DNA from: Atrina japonica
Taxonomy: Eukaryota; Mollusca; Bivalvia; Pterioida; Pinnidae
Direction: 5' to 3'
Assembly (NCBI GenBank): GCA_030159075.1
Contig: BROG01000810.1
Span: 124,001-188,000, forward strand
Length of the DNA: 64,000 nucleotides
The notes under the pieces were generated by a model. It saw nothing but the letters and a program-made list of their open reading frames with translations. It was not told where the DNA came from and ran no database searches. Below are positions 48,090-60,830 of the stretch, in pieces. The stretch's first letter is position 1. Every line of letters starts with the position of its first letter. A program made the position numbers and the translations under genes.

Positions 48090-48220
48090 TGGCGAGTAAA
48101 AGTTCCTGGCTGGCTAGTAAAATTTCTGGCTCACTGGCCAAATGAACAGTGAATAATTTTAGTGTTGTAGAGCTCTGCATTTGTTACGAATTTGAGGCAG
48201 GATGCACATGTACAGTACTA

Positions 48221-48293
48221 CACTCATCACCCCTTGAAAAACAATGGACTCTTCTATAAATCAATGACTAAGACTAGTCCAAATTTGTTTGTA
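48221..48293 (-). mobile_element. AACTCATTCACC MITE, copy 3 (reverse, truncated)
   Basis: actcatcaccccttgaaaaa and caatggactcttctataaat match the complement of the right end and core of the other copies. The far end is missing. Confidence 0.65.
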
Positions 48294-48302
48294 ACACATA
48301 CA

Positions 48303-48778
48303 TGTATGACACTTTCAGCCTAAAGTTTCTTTTTAAGCTCACCTGAGCCTAACATAGACTTGTATGACTCTTTTAGCCTAAAGTTTCTTTTTAAGCTCAC
48401 CTGAGCCTAATCCAAACTGGTATGGCACTTTCAGGCTAGAGTTTCTTTTTAAGCTCACCTGAGCCTTATACAAACTGGCATGACACTTTTAGCCTAAAGT
48501 TTCTTTTTAACTCACCTGAGCCAAATCCAAACTGGTATGACACTTTCAGCCTAAAGTTTCTTTTTAAACTCACCTGAGCTTAATCCAAACTGGTATGACA
48601 CTTTCAGCCTAGAGTTTCTTTTTAGCTACCTGAGCCTAACCCAGACTTTTACAACACTTTTAGTTTTAGTCTAGAGTTTCTTTTTAAGCTCACCTGAGCC
48701 TAACACAGACTGGTGCGGCACTTTCAGCCTATAGTTTCTTTTTAAGCTCACCTTAGCATGACCCAGCACAGCCTAGTT
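48303..48778 (+). repeat. ~58-bp tandem repeat, 8 units
   Basis: Units contain gacactttcagcctaaagtt and tctttttaagctcacctgag. Copies vary at several positions (aactggtatg or agactggtgc at the joint). Confidence 0.92.
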
Positions 48779-49144
48779 TCTGTTTTTAATACTGGGTAAT
48801 GACAATCAGAAAGGATATTTTTGCAGTAACTACAAAATTATGAACTTTTTCAAGTTATGACTTTTTGGAAATGAATTATTTCTAATGTTTGAACGAATAA
48901 TATCAATTGACAAGAAATGCCGAACTATCAGGTTAAAGGGTACAATGTCTGATATTGTTTTATTGTATTGCACATCTTTCAAAATTTCTGATTTAAAAAA
49001 AATCTTCACCTCCCCTTTGAGGTTCATTTAAGGTATATATACATGTATACTGTGGGTAGGAAAACCATAGTAATCTACATGATGGCATATATTTTCATAT
49101 TATTTCTGTTTACAATGGTTATTTTTGTCTGTGAGCTTTCTCTG

Positions 49145-49240
49145 AACTCATTCACCCGTAAAGACACATTTGACCTGGTCTAAGTCATTGATTTATAGAT
49201 ATGACAAAAGAGTCCATTGCTTTTCAGGGTTAATGAGTTA
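49145..49240 (+). mobile_element. AACTCATTCACC MITE, copy 4
   Basis: aactcattcacccgtaaaga ... gagtccattgcttttcaggg ttaatgagtt: both ends and core are present. Confidence 0.72.
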
Positions 49241-50356
49241 GGGTATATATGTCAGTTTGCTATTTCTAAGTTAAGGATAACACTACTGAGATACTTAGAA
49301 CGCTTTTAAATTGACTGCTGAGTCAGGTGTAGGAGGGAAATAATTGTGTCTAATACCACTGTCTTGATAGTTAAAGATGACACATCCTCTATTGTGTAGG
49401 ATATATAGATAAAAAGTGTTATTATACTGATTTGATTAGTTCTAGAAGTTTAGTGTTGAAAGGGTTAATTGCACAAAATTGAATTGCACAAAATTTGAAA
49501 TATCGTATTCGACCCATTAAGTGTCCATCTCCCTATAAGCGCCCCTTCCCCCTTTTTACATACCATCGAGAATCTTTTCTAGTTGGTTGATGTGGAGCTG
49601 AAAAACCATAAGTAACAGTTTATCTCTAGAGAATTATGTTGAGAAGTGTCCTCAGTAATAACTACAACAAATTTACCTCTGTGCCTTATAAAAATTAACC
49701 ATTTTAAAGTCACATTCCAGAGACGTTATTGTAATTTTCTGGACATATTGTTATTTTTTATATTTTCATTAGAAAACGACTCCTAAGCAACAAAAATGAA
49801 AACGATTTCAAAAATTTTGATGTATTAATGGAGTTATTTGGGGGGATTCTGTAGGAGTTCTTAAATTTACCCTGGTGTATGAGCGATATAAAGTGTGTGT
49901 TTGAATAACCTCTAGAGTACTATTCCAGCACAGTCTCAGCAATGTTGCAATCGATTGTACCAGGGCAGGAAGTAGTTATTTCAAAGATGTCGATAAAATT
50001 TAAATAATTCACATAAGTTTATGGTTAAATTGCTTGCCCAGGACAGTGTTCCAGAGCATTTGACTTGTGTTCCTGTGTCAGAGTTGTCCTGGACAGTGAA
50101 ACGAACCTGCTCAGTAGAGCGTCATCACTTGACCAGCAATGCCTTACCAATTATAAATGGATCAATGTGTTCGGTGTTTCCCACGATTTATTAACTAATT
50201 AGTTGAAATAGGATTTTAAAAATACGACGAAAGTTCATGCGAATACGCATTAAGAGAGGACAGAAAAGTTTATTTATGGACATTACTCCCCTGAATGTGA
50301 CTTTAAGTCAATTTGACTATAAATTGGTGCCATTAAATGCCCACACCCTTTTTTCC
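49241..50356. other. no supported feature
   Basis: AT-rich. Nothing coding recognised. Confidence 0.4.
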
Positions 50357-50388
50357 TAATTTTTGTATGCGCATACAAAAATCAGGAA
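50357..50388. repeat. 32-bp near-perfect palindrome
   Basis: cctaatttttgtatgc and gcatacaaaaatcagg; one mismatch per arm, no spacer. Confidence 0.7.
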
Positions 50389-50460
50389 AAGGTACATTTT
50401 CTATTAAATTTATCAATTAAATAAAAGCTTTATTTTTCACTGTTATTTTCATCAATTGTA

Positions 50461-50522
50461 CTGTATTTTGATTGGCTTAATGAAAAATATCAATATTTTT
50501 CATTAAGCCAATCAAAATACAG
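50461..50522. repeat. 62-bp palindrome, 30-bp perfect arms
   Basis: ctgtattttgattggcttaa, then tgaaaaatat, a 2-base centre, and the exact complement. Typical core of a small hairpin MITE. Confidence 0.85.
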
Positions 50523-50973
50523 TGCCAGGCCACTAACGAAAATCCGATTAATTAATCCCATCTATAATGTAATGATAATTGTCAATTCATTGTTTGATTA
50601 TAAACTGATCACATTTGCTAACAAATGCCAATAAATGGTGATGCAGTGGTAAAAACTTTTGAACCCGAACTGTAGATATGACGTATCAATGAGGGATTTT
50701 TATGAGCTATCTATAATGCCATATCAAAGCTTAACAAAATGTCTCCGCACAGACTTGTTCTGTCTCAACTAAAAAGCAGACGATATTATGTTTAGATGGA
50801 GTGTGTTTAAGTGGTCAAAAGGCAGTGGAAATGATTAATGTATCCAATATCTACGTCAACAGTTTGAAATTTTTTGAAAAAAATCAGTGACACTGGATAT
50901 ACAGTACAGAAAATGAACATTTGAACTTCAAAGCGAGTTTGCTGTCCATGTCTAACTTTGTGGCATGTCGACT

Positions 50974-51253
50974 TACCCCATACTACCCCATACTACCACA
51001 TACTATCCTATACTACCACATACTACCCCATACTACCACATACTACCCCATACTATCATATACTACCCCATACTACCACATACTACCCCATACTACGACA
51101 TACTACCCCATATTACCACATACTACCACATACTACCCCATACTACCACATACTACCCCATACTATCCTATACTACCACATACTACCCCATACTACCACA
51201 TACTACCCCATACTACCACATACTACCCCATACTACCACATACTACCCCATAC
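50974..51253 (+). repeat. 10-bp minisatellite (TACTACCCCA)n
   Basis: Alternating tactacccca and tactaccaca with a few tatcctat variants. The unit has no plus-strand stop codon, and 10 is not a multiple of 3, so all three plus frames are open as a Tyr/Thr/Pro/His-rich low-complexity product. Not a gene. Confidence 0.95.
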
Positions 51254-52332
51254 GACTCTAATACGTATACGTATCTAATATTACCGCATATTACTACTTA
51301 CTAAGTAATTTTGATACAAAATATCAAATTAGTCACGATAAAAAGATATATATTTTTGCCAATAAATCCGAGTCAGATAGCTAAAAATCAATTTTTACTC
51401 CTAAATAATTTGTTAATTTGTGTCAGAATAACTTAGTTATTAATAGTACCTAATATTACCGGGTAACTTTGTATCTGGTATTATGGGTTGTATGCAGTAG
51501 TATGGGGAAACGTGGTAGGCTATGTGTGTGTTATATAAAAAAACGAACAATTCTAGGATGGTGTAAAACGGGTGTGCTGAAACGAACCTAACCTACTGAA
51601 CCAAAAATTTATTGGAGCTCATATCTCTGCTACTTTAGCACAGATTGTGCTGAAACTTTCAGCATAAACACAGATCAGTAGTTGTTATATTCTCACCACA
51701 AATTGTTGATATTCTTTCAGTATTTGAATAAATATAACGTACTTCTCGTTTCAAATGGTTTAAAAAAGGGTACGCCAATCACCGAACCAACAGAAGCCAT
51801 AGTTTTGTGCAGTTAATACGTTTAAGCTAAGACTCATTCTGATAAACCATAATGATTATAATTACATTAAATTAGAGTTTAAATAATATAATTTTATACT
51901 TAGTGTATTAAAGATAATAATATTGAATGAACCAAAACTAGTCTACAAAATATTTTTTATAAACTTTTAACAGAGACATACATAAAAACTTTTACGATCC
52001 CTCCATTGATCTCATCAGGCAGTGACAGCATAGACATACTAAAATATAGACATAGGCTGTAGAGTTCCCTGCGATAGTTTTTTTTTTTTTTTATCCTAGC
52101 ACATCTTTTTTGTGGTAACCTTACATCTTTTATGGTGCCGTTTAACGCTTCGTTTCGTTTATATGTACGTTAATCTTTTTCCTTCTTTTTGTTTTAAAAA
52201 TATGATATTTTACAGTGCATTAACAAAGGTGAAGAAAAGCAAAATCAAGCAAAAATAACAAGAAATAAAAGCAAAAGACAAAATAAAAAAAAAACAAAAA
52301 AGAAAACAAATAAACAGATATAATTACATTTA

Positions 52333-52545
52333 AAGGGGCATTAACTGTGTTTAATTTTTCGTACTTTTTACCACTTGTACTTTAACAAATAAGATAAAAC
52401 TTCTTATATTCCTATATATTTTGTGAAAACAAGGTTAAGTTTAGTGTGGTTTGTATACATAAATTGGACCGGTAAATAAAACATTCCCAAACCTGGGTTT
52501 CTCAAGCAATTTTCACAAAACTGTATATAGGGATTTAAGAATTGA
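52333..52545 (+). repeat. interspersed repeat, pair member 2
   Basis: aaaggggcattaactgtgtt ... tattcctatatattttgtg ... aacctgggtttctcaagc; diverged copy of 23024-23280. It lies in the middle of the foldback element. Confidence 0.55.
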
Positions 52546-52904
52546 AGGTATCCATCACAGGACCAGTCCTGTAACTTTCATAAGTCACCTTAGTGACAGT
52601 ACACATAGACTTCTCCTCCTTCTGGGCGCATTTGGGGGGATTGTTGTTTCTTTCAAAAGATGAGTGTGGCATTGATCGGAAACAATAACACGATCTGCGG
52701 GTATTTCTTCATTTGAAGCGAATTCACCTGAACTTCCCCAACCACATTGGTTTTTGTTGAAAGTTAAGGAGTTCTGTGATTGGGTCTCCATGGAAACACT
52801 GGAAATGAGAAATCATTTCATCTATATCTATCTTCATTCAAGGCATTTTATCAATCTTTCTTACTATTTATATTAATATCCAAACATTTATCTGTATATT
52901 TGTC

Positions 52905-53049
52905 TGTCTGTCTCTCCGTCCATATATATATATATCTATCTATCTATCCATCCATCCATCAATCCGTCTGTCTATCTATCTATCTATCCATCCATTCACG
53001 ATCTGTCTCTATATATCTATCTATCTATCTATCTCTATCTATCTATCTA
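52905..53049. repeat. TCTA/TCCA tetranucleotide microsatellite
   Basis: Long runs of ctat, tcca and ctgt tetramers. They account for a Ser/Ile/Tyr-rich open frame here. Confidence 0.92.
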
Positions 53050-54382
53050 AATGTGCCATTTTTCTTCAATTTTGAGGACAAAATGAACAAAAGCACAATT
53101 ACTAAGGTTACTTTTTTTAATCACTTACGGCCAGGTACTGTCTATCCTTTGAGAATGCAGAAATATTAACTTACTTGTAACCCCTTTTTCTTAGCTCCCT
53201 CTTCATCCATCTAAAGGTGCTATCGTCCCTGTTTCCATCACTAAATAAGACAATGGAGTCAAAAAATGGCACAATGTCTTCTAGTAAAGAAATCATTTCA
53301 TAGTGATTCCGACTGGTAAATTGAACCACACAAGAATCCTAACTAACCAAATGCAATGCATCAAAACTTTTAAAATGTCCAACACATAAAGTAGATGTCG
53401 TTAACATGTAGTACACAGTATTCCAGATTAACACAATATTATTCTGAGACAATTTTGGTAGTTTCATGATAGAACAAAATTTCTTATACATTTTCCTAGC
53501 TTGTACTCATAATTACGAAAAAAAGATTAAAGATGAAAGGTCTTTCATGACTGATATGATCAAAGCAACTCTTTTTAATAAGATTATCATTATATAAACA
53601 TTTTTATTTTCTTAATTTTACTCTCAAAGAAACCGACCTTTGATGATAATTGTTTATAATTTTTCATTTTTATTTGCTTAGCCACTGTCAAAGTTAGTGC
53701 GACTAAATATTAATTGATTTTATCTCTGTTTTAATTCTACCCTTTCAAAATTTAATAGTAGTTTTTATTTTTTTATACGGGTAAAAAAGAAACAAAAATT
53801 TTAAAAAGTTAAAAATAATAACCATAAACTATTCAATCTTCTCTGTTGGTTAGGTTCGGTGTACCCTTTTTACACCATTTGAAACGAGCAAAACATCATA
53901 TTTATTTAAATACTAAAAAGATGACAATGATTTGTGGTGAGAATATAGCAACTAATAATCTACATTTATGTTGAAAGTTACAGCACAGACTGTACTGAAG
54001 CAGCAGAGATATGATCTCGAATAAATTTTTGGTTTGGTTTGGTTTGGGGTTTGGCGTACCCGTTTTACACCATCCCACAATTCCGGATTACAGTTTCACT
54101 AGTATCTAACTCGCATTTATTGCTAAAAATAAACATTTTTTCATAAATAATTTGGTAATTTGTGTCAAAATAACTTTTTTAGTAGTAATATGGGGTAGTA
54201 TGTGGTATTCTAGGGTAGTGTGTGATAGTATGGGGTAATATGGGGTAATTTGACAGGCCCCTATCTTTGGCATGATCTTTGAGGCATATTTCTCATAAAG
54301 GGACCAGTATAACTGTGCATGTTGAAGGTAATATTAATTAAAGGAATTATATTTAGGATCTTGATGATTTTTATGGCCAGTT

Positions 54383-55467
54383 CAGGGTTTTCCCTGGGAT
54401 TTTCAAATGAGGAGTCCATGGACTCCCACAACTACAAAATTAGGAGTCCATTTTGGTAATTTAGGAGTCCATTTAGAGTCCACTTCAATTCGACCAGAAT
54501 TAAACTGAATGTCAAACGGCACTTTTGTTGATAATTACAGACATCCCATTAGGGAAAATATCAAGAGTACATGTGGAGCATTTATTTTTCTGATCATAAC
54601 TTAATCATGTCGGGAGAGTGAGTAGTTTTTCCGGCACTCATATGTGAAACAAAACATTAGTGCCATTTTTATACATTACTGTAATACCATCGTAATTTCC
54701 TGGTTTGTTCTTGAACCCTCAGAGTTCCCTTAATTCAATATATAATTATTGTATACATACATGTACTATATATTAAAGGTTTATAAGAAATTAAATAAAA
54801 TATAGTTGTTTTAACTACATTTGAAATCATATGGAAAATTTATATTAAAAATCTATAAATTGAAATACAATTACATGTTTTTAGAAATATAGATGCAAAA
54901 ACTGAAAAGTTACCAAATACATGTAGCTTACTAATTGATGCCCCAAATTTATTTATATGAAAATTATATCTATTTTATCCATTTCAAGTATTAAAGTACT
55001 TTATCATATGTATGATTTACATAAACATTTGAGTAAATAAATCATTTTATATAACTATCATTAGTACTGTCATTATTATTTTTTAATTTCCTTAATTCAA
55101 ATGAAAGTCGGGTTTGGTATCCCATCTTTAATTTATACTTCCGGAAGTACCCATTAAGTGATGAACGATGTTGTTTTGTTGATTCTAGATCTATATTAGA
55201 GGTAAAGATTTTCCTGTTTTATTATTAATAAAATGATGAATTCAGTTTCTTGGTTTTCTTGTGGAATTGCACTAGAACATAAGAAATGGACATAAAAAAG
55301 ATGCAAACTGGTAGAAATAGGTCGCATGCTTGGTTTATTTACCCAAACGATCTCGAAAGACATCAAGTATTTAACGCGTCCACTAGGACGCAGTAGATCT
55401 TATTTTAGGCGTCATTTAGGATTTTTACGCGTAAATACGCAGAATTTTTGCGTCAGGGAAAACCCTG
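54383..55467. mobile_element. 1.1 kb CAGGG-ended element with CCAGTT duplication
   Basis: Begins CAGGGTTTTCCCTG and ends with its complement CAGGGAAAACCCTG. CCAGTT stands directly outside both ends (54377-54382, 55468-55473). The termini are themselves near-palindromic. Inside, ggagtccatggactccc and gagtccatttagagtcc repeats occur near the left end and no transposase is found. CAGGG ends would suit hAT, but hAT usually duplicates 8 bp, so the superfamily is open. Confidence 0.7.
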
Positions 55468-55473
55468 CCAGTT

Positions 55474-55886
55474 ATGGCGAAGGATTTCACATATTGCCCC
55501 TAGATCTTAATAGCGGATCAGGATCTGCCCCATTTATTATGTTGCTCAAAGTGTGAGCTCTCAATGGAAAAAGGAAACACTTCACAAATTTACTGTTTCC
55601 TCGTCTTTACAAAGGATGCCGATCAAAAAAAGGGTGACACCAGTTAGGAAAATTTTTATTTCAAATGACATAACTTAAATTTGTGCACACGACGCTTCAT
55701 GCCAAAATCGAACCAAAAATTGTAGAAAATTTGAGTTGAAAACTTGTGTTTATCTCATCCCCGTTTTAACTATGTTAATGTGCCTGAAATAAATATTACT
55801 GCATCTTAAAACAGGAAGAAGTTTTAATTTTACGTATCAACTAAAATACAACAAAAAAATGACATCTATAATTGATTTTTTGTGGC
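55474..55886. other. no supported feature
   Basis: Unique-looking flank between the CAGGG element and the 56-bp array. No coding signal. Confidence 0.4.
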
Positions 55887-57868
55887 CTCTAATCGACTAA
55901 TGATATACATGATCTATATTACTGCCATCTCAGAGACATGTATCATTGTATGCCACTAAGGATATATATGGCATATACTGCCATCTCAGAGACATGTATC
56001 ATTGTAGGCCTCCTCTAATGATATACATCTTTAGGGAAGATGATTTTCAATGTATGTCTCTAATGATATACATGTTCTATATTACTGTCATATCAGAGAC
56101 ATGTATCATTGTATGCCACTAAGGATATACATGACATATACTGCCATCTCAGAGACATGTATCATTGTATGCCACTAAGGATATACATGACATACTGCCA
56201 TCTCAGTGACATGTATCATTGTATGCCACTAAGGATATACATGACATAAACTGCCATCTCAGAGACATGTATCATTGTATGCCTCTAAGGATATACATGA
56301 CATATACTGTTATATTAGAGACATGTATCATTATATGCCACTAAGGATATACATGACATATACTGCCATCTCAGAGACATGTATCATTGTTTGCCACTAA
56401 GGATATACATGACATATACTGCCATCTCAGTGACATGTATCATTGTATGCCACTAAGGATATACATGACATATACTGACATCTCAGAGACATGTATCATT
56501 GTATGCCTCTAAGGATATACATGACATATACTGTTATATCAGAGACATGTATCATTGTATGCCACTAAGGATATACATGACATATACTGCCATCTCAGAG
56601 ACATGTATCATTGTTTGCCACTAAGGATATACATGACATATACTGTCATATCAGAGACATGTATCATTGTATGCCACTAAGGATATACATGACATATACT
56701 TCCATCTCAGTGACATGTATCATTGTATGCCACTAAGGATATACATGACATATACTGCCATCTCAGTGACATGTATCATTGTATGCCTCTAAGGATATAC
56801 ATGACATATACTGCCATCTCAGTGACATGTATCATTGTATGCCTCTAAGGACATACATGACATATACTGTCATATCAGAGACATGTATCATTGTAGGCCT
56901 CTAATGATATACATGACATATACTGTTATATCAGAGACATGTATCATTATATGCCACTAAAGATATACATGGCATATACTGTCATATCAGAGACATGTAT
57001 CATTGTATGCCACTAAGGATATACATGACATATACTGTCATCTCAGTGACATGTTTCATTGTATGCCACTAAGGATATACATGACATATACTGACATCTC
57101 AGAGACATGTATCATTGTATGCCTGTAAGGATATACATGACATAAACTGTTATATCAGAGACATGTATCATTGTATGCCACTAAGGATATACATGACATA
57201 TACTGCCATCTCAGTGACATGTATCATTGTATGCCACTTAGGATATACATGACATATACTGCCATCTCAGTGACATGTATCATTGTATGCCTCTAAGGAT
57301 ATACATGACATATACTGCCATCTCAATGACATGTATCATTGTAGGCATCTAAGGATATACATGGCATATACTGTCATATCAGAGACATGTATCATTGTAG
57401 GCCTCTAATGATATACATGACATATACTGCCATCTCAGTGACATGTATCATACATGACATATACTGCCATCTCAGTGACATGTATCATTGTATGCCTCTA
57501 AGGATATACATGACATATACTGTCATATCAGAGACATGTATCATTGTAGGCATCTAATGATATACATGTTCTATATTACTGTCATATCAGAGACATGTAT
57601 CATTGTAGGCCTCTAATGATATACATGACATATACTGCCATCTCAGTGACATGTATCATTGTATGCCTCTAATGATATACATGACATATACTGCCATCTC
57701 AGAGACATGTATCATTGTATGCCACTAAGGATATACATGACATATACTGTCATCTCAGAGACATGTATCATTGTAGGCCTCTAATGATATACATGTTTAG
57801 GGAAGATGATTTTCAATGTATGCCTCTAATGATATACATGTTCTTTATTATTGTCATCTGTATGCCTC
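55887..57868 (+). repeat. 56-bp tandem array, about 35 units
   Basis: Unit: agagacatgtatcattgtat, gccactaaggatatacatga, catatactgccatctc. Variants: gcctctaatgatatacatg, tgttatatcagag, and a side motif tttagggaagatgattttca at 56032, 57792 and again at 59042. Confidence 0.95.
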
Positions 57869-57877
57869 TAATGTTAT

Positions 57878-58812
57878 TAGCCCACCATCAATAGATGGAC
57901 AATTCTTGTACCTCTAGTTCTCAGAAAGGACTGAAGTGATCTCTTTGAAATTTGACATGAAGGTTCCCCTTGAGCTCTAGTTGTGCATATTACATTTTCA
58001 TAGATCAGAATCTAACATGCCTCATGGGCTGCCATCTTGGATTTTTACCAAATGAAGTTTGTTACCCCTACTTCTCAGAAAGGACTGAAGGAATCTTCTT
58101 GAAATTTGACATGAAAGTTCCTCTTGAGGATTAGTTGTGCATATTACATTTTTAAAGAGATCAGAATACAAAATGGCCGACAGGCGATCATCTTGGATTT
58201 TGACCAAACAAAGTTTGTTACCGCAACTTCTCAGAAAGGACTGAAGGAATCTCCTTGAAATTTGACATGAAGGTTCCTTTTGAGGTGTAGTTGTGCACAT
58301 TACATTTTCAGAGAGATCAGAATTCAATATGGCCCACAGGTGGCAATCTTGGATTTTGACCAAAGGAAGTTTGTTACTGCCACTTCTCAGAAAGGACAGA
58401 AGGGATCTCCTTGAAATTTGACATAAAGGTTCCACTTGAAGTCAACTTGAAGTTGTGCATATAATATTTTCAGAGAGATTGGAATCCAATATGGCCGACA
58501 GGTGGCCATCTTGGGTTTTGACCATGGGAAGTTTGTTATTGATATTTCTCAGAAAGGACTGAAGGGATTTCCTTGAAATTTGACATGAATGTTCCCCATG
58601 AGGTCTAGTTGTGCATATGACATTTTCAGATAGATTGAATTCCGACATGGCTGACAGGTGGCCATCTTGGATTTTGACAATGGAAGTTTGTATTTTGCAG
58701 AATTTACCAAAGGAATCTTTTCGAAATTCATTCTGGAGGTTCCCCCTGAGGTCTAGTTGTGCATATTATATTTTCAGAGAGATCAAAACCCAAGACGGAC
58801 ACTTTTCGGGCA
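57878..58812 (+). repeat. ~156-bp tandem repeat, six units, inside the 56-bp array
   Basis: Units contain tctcagaaaggactgaaggg, cttgaaatttgacatgaagg, ttgtgcatattacattttca and gccatcttggattttgacc, with phase positions near 58034, 58190, 58346, 58508 and 58664. It starts tagcccaccatcaatagatgg. The 56-bp repeat is present on both sides. Confidence 0.92.
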
Positions 58813-58814
58813 TG

Positions 58815-59060
58815 TTGAATTCATCTCAGAGGCCTTTATCATTGTATGCCTCTAATTATATACACATTCTGTATTACTGTCATCTCGGTGACATGTATCA
58901 ATATATTCCTCTAATGATATACATGTTCTATATTACTGTCATCTCAGAGACATGTATCAATATATTCCTCTAATGATATACATGTTCTATATTACTGTCA
59001 TCTCGGAGACATGTATCATTGTATGCCTCTAATGATATACATGTTTAGGGAAGATGATTT
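58815..59060 (+). repeat. 56-bp array, right remainder
   Basis: Diverged units (catctcggtgacatgtatca, tctaatgatatacatgttct) end in tttagggaagatgattttcc. A single isolated unit is at about 59911-59950. Confidence 0.88.
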
Positions 59061-60101
59061 TCCATTTCTTTTTCAACTGAATTCCGTTTTTTCCATGATT
59101 TGTGTGTATTATGCATTGTTTAAGTAAGAAATCATTAATAACCATCAGGGACAGCAAAAACATTCAATGAAAAACAATAATTCTATAATCAAACTGATAA
59201 TTTGTCATGAATACTTCAACAGAGTCAGCATTCCAGGTGCACAAGCTGCTAAACATTACCGTCTTCATAAAAATCCTCACTATTTAAAATAATATTGTCC
59301 ATTTCTGGCGGAAACATTTGTATTTACTTCAGTTACTTTCTTTTTCACTTAGCTAACTTCACATTAGCCATTCTGTATTGTTATAGTTTTGTATTTTCAT
59401 TATTCATTTATAAGCTATTATTACTGTGTTTTTCATTTGTTTCTAATTCTATTATTGACTATTTAAGCATTTGATAGTCAATTTGACTATATTGAATGAA
59501 ATCACCCAAAGTGAAAGGATTAATTTTTTTTTACACAACTCCAGGTGGCAGGTTTAGCTCACAACACAAATACAAGGTCAAGCTAATTTACTCAAAATCA
59601 TCATAACGATTCAGATACATGTACGTTCACCTTCTATGATAACTACATTTATGAAAAAGAAATACGGATACTTCAATTTTTGTTGAAATTACCATGTATT
59701 TTATAATAGCAAATTGATACATATACTCATGATATATATATATATATATATAGTATTTTGCCTTTTAGGAAAAATTGTATAGTTTTCACATATGAAAAAT
59801 GTAAATCTTGCTTGATTCAGTCACTTTCCATTTTTTAGTGTAATTTCATTTTTTGAAGCCTGATTCTGTGATTTTTTCTGCGATTCCATGAAAATGGAAA
59901 ACCATTTCTCTACATGTTCTATATTACTGTCATCTCGAAGACATGTATGACTCTGTTTCAGTGTTGGTAAAATTTGTTTTCTATTTTATGGGATATTTGG
60001 TCTTGTAATCTTGTAAAATTAACAGACTGAATAAAATTTCATGTTCTGTATTACTGTCTAATGTAGTTGCTTGAAGCTTTAGAATTGTGAATTTTATAAG
60101 T
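59061..60101. other. no supported feature
   Basis: AT-rich, with a short (TA)n at 59733-59752. Confidence 0.4.
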
Positions 60102-60177
60102 ATGTCAGCAAAGAAAGGTGGGTACATGTCAGCAAAGAAAGGTGGGCACATGAAAGCAAAGAAAGGTGGGTACATGA
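60102..60177 (+). repeat. 24-bp repeat, three units
   Basis: atgtcagcaaagaaaggtgg gtac repeated three times with one-base changes. Confidence 0.9.
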
Positions 60178-60212
60178 AATAGATGTGATATATACAGTTG
60201 GTTACCAGCAAA

Positions 60213-60776
60213 CAGTAAAACCTCTATAATGTCCCTCATTACAGTAAAACCTCTATAATGTCCCTCATTACAGTAAAACCTCTTCATAATGTCCCTCATT
60301 ACAGTAAAACCTCTTTATAATGTCTCTCATTACAATAAAACCTCTTTATAATGTCCCTCATTACAGTAAAACCTCTTTATAATGTCCCTCATTACAGTTA
60401 AACCTCTTTATAATGTCCCTCATTACAGTAAAACCTCTTTATAATGTTCCTCATTACAGTAAAACCTCTTTATAATGTCCCTCATTACAGTTAAACCTCT
60501 TTATAATGTCCCTCATTACAGTAAAACCTCTATAATGTCCCTCATTACAGTTAAACCTCCTTTATAATGTCCCTCATTACAATAAAACCTCTTTATAATG
60601 TCCCTCGTTTCATTTGCCACCTCGTTTAACTCCACAATTTTTTAACGTTCACTTTTCTAATGCTCCCTATTATTTCATTTAAGGTTTTCCTCAACCTAAT
60701 GCCAAACCCCTTTAGAATGCCAAATTTGGGCTGAACAAATGGTGGCATTATAACAAGGTTTTACTGAACACTAAAT
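60213..60776. mobile_element. MITE with its left end amplified into a 29-31-bp array
   Basis: Thirteen units of CAGTAAAACCTCTTTATAAT, gtccctcatta (60213-60610), then ~160 bases, then a right end whose complement reads CAGTAAAACCTTGTTATAAT, gccacc. The unit is therefore the element's own terminal inverted repeat. The ends are related to the MITE at 25577-25759. Confidence 0.75.
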
Positions 60777-60830
60777 GACTTATTGTTAATCAATTGCTTT
60801 GCTTCATTACAAACTGATTTGTGACTTTGA

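Larger units (their letters stand above)
50974..54254. mobile_element. foldback-type element with 10-bp repeats in both arms
   Basis: Left outer arm: about 28 units of TACTACCCCA / TACTACCACA (50974-51253). Right outer arm: about seven units of the complement (54183-54254). Inside these, 51262-51400 and 51554-51795 on the left match in reverse complement 53850-54180 on the right (catatctctgctacttyag, cagcataaa, tattctcaccacaaat, cgtttcaaatggt.taaaaa). The left arm also contains a second, forward copy of the outer motif (51410-51535), so it is itself a small palindrome. The middle (51800-53840) holds microsatellites and a dispersed repeat and no transposase. This plan resembles Drosophila FB elements. 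Target duplication not identified. Confidence 0.75.

Noticed and set aside
50921..51304. Three overlapping plus-strand frames rich in Tyr, Thr, Pro and His
   Set aside because: Produced by the 10-bp repeat, which has no plus-strand stop codon.
55326..55556. 76-codon frame at the end of the CAGGG element as a transposase remnant
   Set aside because: It runs across the element boundary into the flank and contains no transposase motif.
58022..58731. Minus-strand repetitive frames
   Set aside because: They follow the 156-bp tandem unit, a multiple of three, so the frame stays open by repetition rather than by selection.
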